A DNA stretch of 64,000 nucleotides, from NCBI RefSeq assembly GCF_032098525.1, contig NZ_CP134890.1, positions 682,001 to 746,000 of the forward strand, written 5' to 3'. Both the position numbers and the translations under genes were made by a program. The notes under the pieces were generated by a model. It had not been told where the DNA came from. It ran no database searches and saw only the letters and a list, made by a program, of their open reading frames with translations. Positions 8,556-16,539 of the stretch are shown piece after piece. Numbering within the stretch: position 1 is the first letter of the stretch; every line of letters begins with the position of its first letter. This stretch comes from Flavobacterium sp. PMTSA4. GTDB taxonomy: Bacteria; Bacteroidota; Bacteroidia; Flavobacteriales; Flavobacteriaceae.

Positions 8556-8975
8556 ATGAAAGAACGATTGTATAAAAACTGTGCCTTAAGTCTTTTAATC
8601 ACCACTTTGTGGACATTGTATGGCTTTTTTAAATTTTATTTTGATGCTGAAGAAGATGGATTGTTTTATGGTTGGGGTATATTAGTTTACTTTTTATATA
8701 CAATTTTTATTTCTCTAGGTCTTGGTGTATTACTATTAATAATAAGATTGATTCTTCATTTTAAAAAGAAATCTACCAGCACCATCACTAACTTCTTTTA
8801 CATCTTAGCAGGAATAGCCAATATGTATATGTTCCTGATTTGGATAATATGTACTTATTTTAACATGATTCACAATGAACTCTATTTTTCATTAATACAC
8901 TTAGGTTCATTCTTAATCAGCGGTTTTATATTCTATGATGTTATCAGGAATGTTTACAGAGTTCAACGAACTTGA
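8556..8975 (+). CDS. hypothetical four-helix membrane protein
   Basis: A 139-aa integral membrane protein with about four hydrophobic segments (~10-30, ~42-70, ~80-103, ~110-130) and short polar loops. No conserved family was recognised. It is 19 bp after the lipoprotein gene on the same strand, which suggests a two-gene unit. No hairpin directly follows its stop; the nearest is at 9076-9109. Confidence 0.6.
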   Translation: MKERLYKNCALSLLITTLWTLYGFFKFYFDAEEDGLFYGWGILVYFLYTIFISLGLGVLLLIIRLILHFKKKSTSTITNFFYILAGIANMYMFLIWIICTYFNMIHNELYFSLIHLGSFLISGFIFYDVIRNVYRVQRT

Positions 8976-9030
8976 TGAAACCCTAATCATTCGATAATGT
9001 TTAGATAAAGTACTTCTGAGAAAGCCACCT

Positions 9031-9038
9031 TACTTTTG
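9031..9038 (+). promoter_or_regulatory. -7 element of a candidate small RNA
   Basis: TACTTTTG matches TAnnTTTG. The nearest following feature is not a gene but a strong terminator ~40 nt on, so the predicted transcript is only about 65 nt. Confidence 0.45.
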
Positions 9039-9043
9039 CGGCA

Positions 9044-9110
9044 GTTGAATGAAATTCTTCAAAATTGGGTAAGTTAAAAAGAGCAAAGTGTTTCTACTTT
9101 GCTCTTTTTG
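9044..9110 (+). ncRNA. candidate small RNA, ~65 nt
   Basis: This stretch is bounded by the promoter element at 9031-9038 and the terminator at 9076-9109. It holds a seven-codon frame at 9049-9072, MKFFKIG and a stop. It could instead be the 3' tail of the 8556-8975 mRNA plus a cryptic promoter. No known RNA family was recognised. Confidence 0.35.
9076..9109. terminator. bidirectional terminator
   Basis: A perfect 14-bp stem (AAAAAGAGCAAAGT, 9076-9089, with 9096-9109) with a 6-nt loop. It lies between the convergent genes 8556-8975 and 9151-9564 and can end both. Confidence 0.8.
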
Positions 9111-9150
9111 TTTAATCTAATTTAAAATATAAATGCAAGTTCAACTTCTT

Positions 9151-9564
9151 CTATGATTTGTAGTGGCCTACTTTTTTACCTTTTCCTCTATGCGAACCGT
9201 GGTTGTTTTTCCACTTTCCGTGTCCTTTGTATTTCACTTTGTGTTGTTTGTAGTACATATAAGGTTCGTTACCTCTATAACCTGTTAAATACACCGGGCT
9301 ACAATGATTAAGGTCATAACCGCTATAGTAAGCAGGTAATGCTCTGGAACGCACCCAAACACCATTATTTAAAAAGATATAATGACGAGCCGAAACGTCG
9401 TAATAGGTTTCAATTTCTGGCAAATAATAGTAATTCACGTTCACCGGAGCTGCCGGTGCCCATACTGGTGGTGTTCCTATATTAATACTAACCGATACTT
9501 GTGCTTTTGTTTGGGTTGTCATTACTAACAACATGGTTGCTATAAAAATTTTCAAAGTTTTCAT
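9151..9564 (-). CDS. secreted Tyr-rich protein, paralogue of 32542-32976
   Basis: A 137-aa protein with a Sec signal peptide ending 'TTQTKAQ'. The mature core has the pattern 'YYYLPEIETYYDVSARHYIF', then W, then 'ALPAYYSGYDL', and the tail is Lys/His/Gly-rich ('KGHGKWKNNHGSHRGKGKK'). The core aligns with the product of 32542-32976, which has YYYFPNMYAYYD, a W and 'LPQYYGGYSL' in the same order. Exported, probably periplasmic or outer-membrane associated; function is unknown. The basic His-rich tail might bind metal or polyanion, which is a guess. A near-consensus TACCTTTA element lies about 30 bp upstream of the start. Confidence 0.7.
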   Translation of the reverse strand: MKTLKIFIATMLLVMTTQTKAQVSVSINIGTPPVWAPAAPVNVNYYYLPEIETYYDVSARHYIFLNNGVWVRSRALPAYYSGYDLNHCSPVYLTGYRGNEPYMYYKQHKVKYKGHGKWKNNHGSHRGKGKKVGHYKS

Positions 9565-9761
9565 GATTTCTACGTTTTTAAATTATTATATACTAAAGGT
9601 AAAGCCAACAATCGTGCCATTGTGACCCATAAACCTATTGATTGGGTTTAAAAAAGGGAATTTTATCAAAACTTTAACATCGGTAAAATTTTAAAAACTA
9701 TTGGGAAAACCCAGTAAAAACAAGGCTTTTGGCGGGAAATTAGCATAAAAAACAAAATCCC

Positions 9762-9769
9762 TATTTTTG
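9762..9769 (+). promoter_or_regulatory. -7 promoter element of trmH
   Basis: TATTTTTG matches TAnnTTTG and stands 16 bp before the ATG, which predicts a leader of only ~10 nt. No clear TTG at -33 is seen. Confidence 0.55.
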
Positions 9770-9785
9770 CCAAAAGCAAACCACC

Positions 9786-10454
9786 ATGATTGACCTCGAT
9801 TATTTAGCGTACCTAGAAGGTTTCTTAACCGAAAACCGAAAACAACGTTTTGAAGAAGTGTTGGCGCTAAGAACCAAGCATTTTACCATTGCGATGGAAG
9901 ACGTATATCAGTTGCACAACACCAGCGCTGTGATGCGCAGTTGCGAAGTTTTTGGGATACAAGAGCTGAACGTGGTGGAACAAAAGTTTGGCAAAAGGAT
10001 TGACAGCGAAATTGCCATGGGCGCGCAAAAATGGGTTGATGTAAAGCGTTTTGCCAACAATCAGAACTGCATTGACGCTAAGAAAGCCGAAGGTTACCAA
10101 ATTATTGCCACTACGCCACATAACGACAGTTGCCTGCTGCATGAGTTTGATATCAGCAAACGCAGTGCTATCTTTTTTGGCACCGAGAAAGAAGGATTAT
10201 CGCAAGAGGTTTTAGAACAAGCCGATGGGTTTATCAAGATTCCGATGGTAGGTTTTACCGAAAGTTTAAACATATCGGTATCGGCGGCTATTATTATTCA
10301 GGATATCACTACTCGCCTACGCAATTCGGATATTAAATGGCAACTGACAGATGAAGAAATCATGGAAAAACGTTTGGTTTGGGCCAAAAACTCCATAAAA
10401 GATATTAAACGCATTGAGGAACGCTATTATTCCGAAAAGGAAAACAGGGTTTAG
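9786..10454 (+). CDS. trmH: tRNA/rRNA 2'-O-methyltransferase, TrmH (SpoU) family
   Basis: A 222-aa SPOUT-fold enzyme that transfers a methyl group from SAM to a ribose 2'-OH. The three SpoU motifs are visible: motif 1 'NTSAVMRSCEVFGI' with the catalytic Arg, motif 2 'AIFFGTEKEGLS', and motif 3 'IPMVGFTESLNISVSAAI', which forms the trefoil knot. Length and the extended helical C terminus resemble TrmH, the enzyme for Gm18 of tRNA, more than rRNA-specific RlmB, which has an N-terminal domain missing here. It converges with the next gene and overlaps it by 4 bp. Confidence 0.85.
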   Translation: MIDLDYLAYLEGFLTENRKQRFEEVLALRTKHFTIAMEDVYQLHNTSAVMRSCEVFGIQELNVVEQKFGKRIDSEIAMGAQKWVDVKRFANNQNCIDAKKAEGYQIIATTPHNDSCLLHEFDISKRSAIFFGTEKEGLSQEVLEQADGFIKIPMVGFTESLNISVSAAIIIQDITTRLRNSDIKWQLTDEEIMEKRLVWAKNSIKDIKRIEERYYSEKENRV

Positions 10455-11239
10455 TCGTTGAGGTACTTCTCGTGCTTTTTGGAAAGCACTTTATAATTCT
10501 CGTAGCACTCACTAATAGCATCAAGAATCTGCAAATCGTTAGCAGTTTGAATGAACGACTCTGAGTAATTGCAACGTTGCAATATTTCGGCAATCTCTTT
10601 CTTATCAACACCTAGAAGTACAGCAATCATTTCGCGGTCAAACTTTGATTCTAAAAGGTTACGCACGGTGTCGTCTTTCTTCATCGATTTTAAACGCTTG
10701 AGTTCTCGGGGTTTGCTCCCAAAGAAATTATAGAGCATGTCGGCAGGATTAAAGATAGAACCCAAAACCCTAGTAAACGCATTTGGCGAACGGTCGCCCG
10801 CTTCATAGGCCGTAGGTAAACCAGAAATACTGTATCGGTAATTTTCTTTTTCAGGAATTAATTTAGAATCGACTTCAAGATAACCCGTTAAATCATATTT
10901 GCGCACCACAACTTCCTCTAGTGCAATGGCTTTTTCGGTAAGTCTGATTTTGGCAGTACCATTTTTAATCCAGTCGTTCGTAACACGAACTCTCAACGAT
11001 TGAAAGCCCAGCAAGGTAATGTGTATGGTATCGTTTACTTCGGCATCGATTTCAAAATATCCACGATTGTTGGTAGTAGTACCTTTTACTTTATTGACGT
11101 TGATAATATTGGCATTCGGAATTGGAAATAAGTTTAAATCATTAACAATCGTTCCGGTAACTTTTTGAGCCGAGGTTTCTACTTGAGCAAAGGTTGCACC
11201 AGCAAAAAAAAGTAGTAAAAAGAAAGTAATATACCTCAT
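10451..11239 (-). CDS. carboxypeptidase-regulatory-like domain protein
   Basis: An exported protein of 262 aa when started at the ATG at 11239 (MRYITFFLLLFFAGATFAQ), which gives a clean signal peptide; the 17-residue upstream extension would bury it. Residues ~25-115 form a CarboxypepD_reg-like beta-sandwich ('VTGTIVNDLNLFPIPNANI', 'NRGYFEIDAEVNDTI') ending in the 'ALEEVVV' linker typical of TonB-linked proteins. The rest (~115-262) is helical and without a recognised domain; there is no beta-barrel, so it is not a receptor. Such proteins occur widely in Flavobacteriia with unknown role. Confidence 0.75.
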   Translation of the reverse strand: MRYITFFLLLFFAGATFAQVETSAQKVTGTIVNDLNLFPIPNANIINVNKVKGTTTNNRGYFEIDAEVNDTIHITLLGFQSLRVRVTNDWIKNGTAKIRLTEKAIALEEVVVRKYDLTGYLEVDSKLIPEKENYRYSISGLPTAYEAGDRSPNAFTRVLGSIFNPADMLYNFFGSKPRELKRLKSMKKDDTVRNLLESKFDREMIAVLLGVDKKEIAEILQRCNYSESFIQTANDLQILDAISECYENYKVLSKKHEKYLND

Positions 11240-11344
11240 AGTGATTTTTGATGGTTTAAAAGTATGAAACTCTTTTAAGATATTAGACAAATTCTAAATA
11301 GAATTAGAAGAAAATTAACAATTTTGGTTTATTCTCTAAAAAAC

Positions 11345-11387
11345 AAATTCCAAACTCAAGTAGATTTACTAATTGAATTTGGAATTT
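11345..11387 (-). terminator. terminator of the DEAD-box helicase gene
   Basis: A 15-bp stem with one wobble pair (11345-11359 with 11373-11387), followed on the minus strand by a G and six Ts. Confidence 0.7.
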
Positions 11388-11411
11388 TTATATTAAAAAA
11401 GCTTGTGTTTA

Positions 11412-13244
11412 CTAGCTTCTTCTAGGTCTTCTGTTTTTTGCAGCTTCAAAAGAACGACTTGCTGGACGTTCGCTACGACTGCCTTCAGAACTTCTTTCTC
11501 TTCTTGGTCTTTCGCCTCTATCGCTTCTGAAACCACCTTCTTTTCTTGGTGCAAAACTTCCTGGTTTTCTATCGCCATCGCGTCTTCCTCCAGCACTTCT
11601 TCCGTTATGGTCACGACGACCAGAATTTCTTGAACCTCCGTCGTTTTTAGAGATTTCTACATTGATACGACGACCGTTTAATTCGAATCCGTTTAAGATT
11701 TCCATCACTTTTTCAGTATGTTCTCCATCGGTATTAAAGAAAGAGAAGCCTTCTTTAACATCTACTTTAAATACATCATCACGACCAAGCTCTAAAGTTT
11801 CTTTCAAGAAGTCTTTTAACTGCATCCAATCGAAATCATCTCTAGCACCAATGTTAATGAAATAACGAACTGGATCGCCAGCTCTAACTTCTCTTGGTTC
11901 CGATGAACTTCTTTCTGACTTTTCACCTGATAAATCGCGTTTCTTTTTATAGTAATTCAAGAATCGGTTAAATTCTACAGAAACCATTCTCTTTATAAGT
12001 TCTTCTTTAGATAAATCTTGGAATACTTCATAAATAGCTGGCAAATAGTTGTCAATTTCATGGTCAATTTCTGCATCATGAATTTTATTCGCTAAATGCA
12101 ATAACTGGATTTCGCATATTTCCATTCCAGAAGGAATTGTTTTTTCTTCAAACTTCTGTTTGATAATACGCTCAATAGCAGAGATTTTACGCAATTCACT
12201 TTTAGTAATAATCACAATCGATGTTCCTAGTTTACCCGCACGTCCGGTTCTACCAGAACGGTGGTTGTAGGTTTCAATTTCATCTGGTAATTGATAGTTT
12301 ACCACGTGAGTGATATTGTCTACGTCAATTCCACGAGCCGCAACATCCGTTGCCACTAACATTTGAATTTGACGTCCTCTGAAAGACTTCATAACTCCGT
12401 CGCGTTGCGCTTGTGATAAATCACCATGCAATGCAGCAGCGTTATAACCATCTTCAATTAACTTCTCAGCCACAGCTTGCGTGTCGCGTTTTGTTCTACA
12501 AAACACTACAGAAAATATGTCTGGATTAGCATCGGCTAATCTTTTTAATGCTTCGTAACGGTCGCGAGCGTTTACACAATAGAATTCGTGAGAAACTGTT
12601 GCTGAACCTGAGTTTTTAGTTCCTACCGTAACCTCTGCTGGTTCGTGCATAAACTTTTTAGCAATACGAGCTACTTCGGCTGGCATGGTTGCTGAAAACA
12701 ACCACGTGTTTTTGTCTTCTGGAGTATCAGAAAGTATCGAAACGATATCTTCATAGAATCCCATGTTCAACATTTCATCTGCTTCATCAAGAATACAGAA
12801 GTTAATGTTTTTGATGTTTACCAATCCACGATTGATCATGTCTTGCATTCTACCCGGAGTTGCCACAATGATTTGTGCACCGCGTTTTACCTCACGTGCT
12901 TGCTCTGTAATACTTGCACCACCATAAACTGCCACCGTATGCAAACCTTTTACATACTTAGAATACAATTTTATTTCGTTGGTAATTTGCAAACACAATT
13001 CTCTAGTTGGAGAAAGTATTAACGCCTGAGTAGTTTTATCCTCTGCGTTTATCTTTTGTATAAGTGGAAAACCGAAAGCTGCCGTTTTCCCTGTACCTGT
13101 TTGTGCTAAAGCTACTAAATCACTATTTTGTTCCAATAAAACCGGAATGGCTTTTTCTTGCACTTCTGACGGATTCTCAAATCCTAGATCTTTGATCGCC
13201 AGCAGTAACGACTCATTCAGACCTAATTGTTCAAATTTATTCAT
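11412..13244 (-). CDS. deaD: DEAD-box ATP-dependent RNA helicase with DbpA-type RNA-binding domain
   Basis: A 610-aa helicase. Core motifs occur in order: Q motif ('GFENPSEVQEKAIPVL'), Walker A 'AQTGTGKT', 'PTREL', 'TPGR', 'DEAD', 'SAT', 'VATDVAARGID' and 'HRSGRTGRAG' (residues ~1-370). A dimerisation-like helical segment and a DbpA_RNA-binding domain (~455-535) follow. The tail (~540-610) is an Arg/Gly/Ser-rich disordered segment typical of cold-shock DeaD/CsdA proteins. It is expected to unwind structured RNA in ribosome assembly and mRNA decay, especially in the cold. Leader RNA appears short (~14 nt), unlike the long leaders of many cold-shock genes. Confidence 0.93.
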   Translation of the reverse strand: MNKFEQLGLNESLLLAIKDLGFENPSEVQEKAIPVLLEQNSDLVALAQTGTGKTAAFGFPLIQKINAEDKTTQALILSPTRELCLQITNEIKLYSKYVKGLHTVAVYGGASITEQAREVKRGAQIIVATPGRMQDMINRGLVNIKNINFCILDEADEMLNMGFYEDIVSILSDTPEDKNTWLFSATMPAEVARIAKKFMHEPAEVTVGTKNSGSATVSHEFYCVNARDRYEALKRLADANPDIFSVVFCRTKRDTQAVAEKLIEDGYNAAALHGDLSQAQRDGVMKSFRGRQIQMLVATDVAARGIDVDNITHVVNYQLPDEIETYNHRSGRTGRAGKLGTSIVIITKSELRKISAIERIIKQKFEEKTIPSGMEICEIQLLHLANKIHDAEIDHEIDNYLPAIYEVFQDLSKEELIKRMVSVEFNRFLNYYKKKRDLSGEKSERSSSEPREVRAGDPVRYFINIGARDDFDWMQLKDFLKETLELGRDDVFKVDVKEGFSFFNTDGEHTEKVMEILNGFELNGRRINVEISKNDGGSRNSGRRDHNGRSAGGRRDGDRKPGSFAPRKEGGFRSDRGERPRRERSSEGSRSERPASRSFEAAKNRRPRRS

Positions 13245-13264
13245 ATATTATTTTAAATTGGGTG

Positions 13265-13272
13265 CAAATGTA
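13265..13272 (-). promoter_or_regulatory. -7 promoter element of deaD
   Basis: TACATTTG on the minus strand, 21 bp before the helicase ATG. Confidence 0.6.
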
Positions 13273-13385
13273 CGTAAAAGAAGTATGCAAGCTACTGGAA
13301 ACTAGAAGTATTTTTAGTTTATTGACAATATTATGATTACGAAAACGATTTTTTATGAACTATTTTCATCAAAATTAACAATAAA

Positions 13386-13961
13386 CTACATATTTTTTAA
13401 AAAATCAATCATTTTACTGATAGCGATTCCGCGATGACTGATGACTGACTTCTCTTCGATGGATAATTCGGCAAAAGTTTTTGTATAACCTTCAGCAACA
13501 AATATCGGATCATAACCAAAACCTTGATTTCCAATTTTTTCTTTAATGATTTCACCTTTAATGATGCCTTCGAATAAATATTGATTGTGGTTTATGTTTA
13601 AAGCTATTATGGTTTTAAAATGTGCCTTTCGGTTTGCTTGATTTTCTAGATTATGCAACAACTTATTCATATTGTCATCTGCATTTTTTTGTTCGCCTGC
13701 ATAACGCGCCGAATAAACTCCAGGTTCACCATTAAGTGCTTCAACTTCTAAACCCGTATCATCAGCAAAACAATTGTACCCAAAATTTGAAGTTACATAA
13801 TTGGCTTTTAAAATAGCATTTCCTTCAATAGTGTCGGCTGTTTCTGGGATATCAACATTACAACCGATATCCTCTAAACTTAATAATTCAATATTATTTG
13901 GTAATAATAATCGAATTTCATTTAATTTGTTCTTATTGTTTGAAGCAAAGACTAGTTTCAT
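13386..13961 (-). CDS. rdgB: XTP/dITP diphosphatase (HAM1 family)
   Basis: A 191-aa house-cleaning enzyme that hydrolyses dITP, dXTP and ITP to the monophosphates and keeps deaminated purines out of DNA and RNA. Signatures are the N-terminal 'LVFASNNKNKLNEIR', the catalytic 'CFADDTGLEVEALNGEPGVYSARYAG' region (split around the metal-binding Asp pair) and the C-terminal 'GFGYDPIFVAEGYTKTFAEL' and 'ISHRGIAI'. Length equals the family norm. The gene is monocistronic and divergent from the hybrid kinase gene. Confidence 0.95.
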   Translation of the reverse strand: MKLVFASNNKNKLNEIRLLLPNNIELLSLEDIGCNVDIPETADTIEGNAILKANYVTSNFGYNCFADDTGLEVEALNGEPGVYSARYAGEQKNADDNMNKLLHNLENQANRKAHFKTIIALNINHNQYLFEGIIKGEIIKEKIGNQGFGYDPIFVAEGYTKTFAELSIEEKSVISHRGIAISKMIDFLKNM

Positions 13962-13981
13962 TTTTTTTTAAATTTTAAAAC

Positions 13982-13989
13982 CAAAAGTA
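13982..13989 (-). promoter_or_regulatory. -7 promoter element of rdgB
   Basis: TACTTTTG on the minus strand, 20 bp before the rdgB ATG. A TTG lies 16 bp further upstream at the -33 position. Confidence 0.6.
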
Positions 13990-14033
13990 AATTTGATTCG
14001 TATATCAAGGCACCAAACATAAACAAACCCCAA

Positions 14034-16412
14034 ATGAAAAACAAAACAACTTCCTTTATGCGAAGCAAATACTTATGGATTATTACTTTACTGTTTCTAG
14101 TAAATTACAACTCATTTTCTCAATTTTTATTAAAACAAAACAATGCAAGTAAAGAAATATCAATTCATTCTGCTGCTAAATACATTGATGTTGGTAAAAA
14201 AGAATTGACATTAGAAGAAGTTCAAAAAGGAACTTATAAATTTTTACCAATGCCAAAACAAAATACTGATTTTGGTTTTACTGCTAGTAATTTTTGGATA
14301 AAATTTGAATTAAAAAACGATTCGACTGATGATATTAACTACTTTTTTGAAACGGCAAGACCAATTACTGATGTTGCAGAACTTTATGTAATTGATAAAA
14401 ATAATGCTGTTTCAAAACACATCAGTGGTGATGCTATTCCTTTTGATGAAAGAAGTGTTGATTTACGAAAAACAATTTTCAAAATTCATTTAGAACCAAA
14501 AGAAAGCAAAAGTTATTTTTTACATATAAAAAGTGATGGCGAACAACTATCGATGCCTTTGGTGCTTCATAATGCAGAAAGTTTGCTAGAGCAAAGTTCG
14601 TTTGAACAATTTGTGTTTGGTTTCTTTTACGGAATATTAATTATTGCCGCGATACTCTATTTGTTCTTTTTCTTTGGAATGAAAGACAAAACATTCTTTT
14701 ATTATAGTATGTATGTTGTTTTTATTGGTCTGCTGCAATTTTCGGTTGATGGTTATTTCTACAAATTTATTACACCTCAATCAGGATGGTTTTCATTACA
14801 TTCAGTAATAATTTTTGCCACCATTGCTAGTTTCTTTTTAGGTCGTTATGCACAAGTGTTTCTTAAGATAAAAAATTACAGCAAGTCTATTAATAATGCT
14901 TTTTATGTGCTTTATGCTTTAGATGCTTTGTTGATGATTGGACTTTTTGTATATCCAAAAACATTAGAATACTCCTATCCTATTGCTAATCTTTTAGGCT
15001 TGTATTTATTAACGCTAATCATTTCATCAATTGTAATCATTTACAATAAAACCAAAACGATTGACAAGTTTTTCGCTGTTGGTATTTTGTTTTTAATAAG
15101 TGGTTTTGTTGTTTTCATTTTGAAAAACTTTAGTGTACTTCCGCATACTTTTTGGACTGAAAATGGTTCTAAACTTGGCACAGGAATGGAAGTGATTTTC
15201 TTATCGTTGTCGATGGCAAACTTGATTAGAAATTTGAAAAACGAACGTGAAGCCTTGCAAGAACTTGCACTACAGCGTGCTGAGGAAATGAATGAATTAA
15301 AATCCTATTTCCTTTCTAACATCAGTCATGAATTAAGAACGCCTTTAAATGCCATTATGAGTTTGACCGATGTTATAGCCAACGAAACAGATGCTTCAAA
15401 AGTAAAATCGAATTGTGATATTATTAAATATTCTTCGCAAAGCTTATTGAGTTCTGTGAATGATATTTTAGATTTCTCTAAAATAGAGAAAGAAGAATTA
15501 AAATTAGAATTAGCACCATTTGAACCTGTTAAAATATTAGAACAGATTAAAAACAATGCAATAGAAACTGCCAAAAACAAAGGAATCAATATTAAATACA
15601 CTATTGAAAATGAAAATCCGTTAAATGTTAATGGCGATGGCACTCGTTTTGCACAAATTGCCAATAATATTATCAACAACGCCATTAAATTTACTCCTGA
15701 AGGCGATGTGAAAATTCATTTGGATTGGAAAAAAACTTCTGGTAATCAAATTAAACTAGTTTTAAAAGTAACTGATACTGGTGTTGGAATTCCGAAAGAA
15801 AAGATGAATAGCATATTTGATTCTTTTTCTCAGGAAAGTATCAATAATAAACGAAAATTTGGAGGACTTGGACTTGGTTTATTTATCGTTAAGAATTTGG
15901 CAGATTTGCATAATGGTTCAGTAGATATTAAAAGTCAACAAGGATTGGGAACTATTTGTACGGTTGAACTTCAATACGATTTAATTGCTTCAGAGAACAA
16001 ATCGGTTACTATAATTCCGAATGAAGATTATGATTTGAAAGGAAAAAGAATTTTAGTTGTTGAGGATAATGCAATGAACCAAATGGTAATAAAAATGATT
16101 ACCAAAAAATGGCTGAACACCGTTGTTGAATTTGCCAACAATGGCGAAGAAGGTGTTGACCAATTAAAGAATAATCCGTTTGATATTGTATTGATGGATT
16201 TGCAAATGCCTGTAATGGATGGCTATGAAGCTACAATCGCTATAAGAAAAGGTGAAGCTGGAGAAAACAATAAAGATATACCTATTATTGCCGTTACTGC
16301 AGATGTAATGGAAACTACCAAAGAACGGGTTTTTGAAATTGGCATGAACAAATACCTATCAAAACCAGTAAATAAAGATACTTTATACCAAAATATTAAA
16401 GCATTAGTATAA
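14034..16412 (+). CDS. hybrid histidine kinase with 7TMR-DISM sensor and receiver
   Basis: A 792-aa inner-membrane signalling protein. After a signal peptide (~1-30) comes a periplasmic 7TMR-DISMED2 beta domain (~40-170), which in this family resembles carbohydrate-binding folds. Seven membrane helices (7TMR-DISM_7TM, ~185-395) and a short coiled coil follow. The kinase core has HisKA 'SNISHELRTPLNAIM' (His ~431) and HATPase_c with 'NNIINNAIKF', 'VTDTGVGIP' and 'GGLGLGLFI' motifs. A C-terminal receiver (~672-790) has 'RILVVEDNAMN' and phospho-acceptor Asp in 'IVLMDLQMPVMDG' (~721). There is no output domain, so phosphotransfer to another partner is expected. No cognate regulator is adjacent. 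Confidence 0.92.
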   Translation: MKNKTTSFMRSKYLWIITLLFLVNYNSFSQFLLKQNNASKEISIHSAAKYIDVGKKELTLEEVQKGTYKFLPMPKQNTDFGFTASNFWIKFELKNDSTDDINYFFETARPITDVAELYVIDKNNAVSKHISGDAIPFDERSVDLRKTIFKIHLEPKESKSYFLHIKSDGEQLSMPLVLHNAESLLEQSSFEQFVFGFFYGILIIAAILYLFFFFGMKDKTFFYYSMYVVFIGLLQFSVDGYFYKFITPQSGWFSLHSVIIFATIASFFLGRYAQVFLKIKNYSKSINNAFYVLYALDALLMIGLFVYPKTLEYSYPIANLLGLYLLTLIISSIVIIYNKTKTIDKFFAVGILFLISGFVVFILKNFSVLPHTFWTENGSKLGTGMEVIFLSLSMANLIRNLKNEREALQELALQRAEEMNELKSYFLSNISHELRTPLNAIMSLTDVIANETDASKVKSNCDIIKYSSQSLLSSVNDILDFSKIEKEELKLELAPFEPVKILEQIKNNAIETAKNKGINIKYTIENENPLNVNGDGTRFAQIANNIINNAIKFTPEGDVKIHLDWKKTSGNQIKLVLKVTDTGVGIPKEKMNSIFDSFSQESINNKRKFGGLGLGLFIVKNLADLHNGSVDIKSQQGLGTICTVELQYDLIASENKSVTIIPNEDYDLKGKRILVVEDNAMNQMVIKMITKKWLNTVVEFANNGEEGVDQLKNNPFDIVLMDLQMPVMDGYEATIAIRKGEAGENNKDIPIIAVTADVMETTKERVFEIGMNKYLSKPVNKDTLYQNIKALV

Positions 16413-16505
16413 TCGCTGTCAAACAATTATAGAAAACTATAATTTTACTCCTATTTGATTAGAAATTTAAGGTTCAAATCATTAGGAGTAAACTTTTTTT
16501 ATGTT

Positions 16506-16513
16506 TACTTTTG
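16506..16513 (+). promoter_or_regulatory. -7 promoter element of the oxoamine synthase gene
   Basis: TACTTTTG lies inside the longest reading frame, which opens at 16501. Initiation near 16519 means the true start is the ATG at 16540. Confidence 0.6.
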
Positions 16514-16539
16514 CCTCGTTTTTAAATATACTTTACAAA

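Noticed and set aside
11393..11633. Frames on both strands over the end of the helicase gene.
   Set aside because: They are shadows of the Arg/Gly/Ser-rich helicase tail, which is low complexity.
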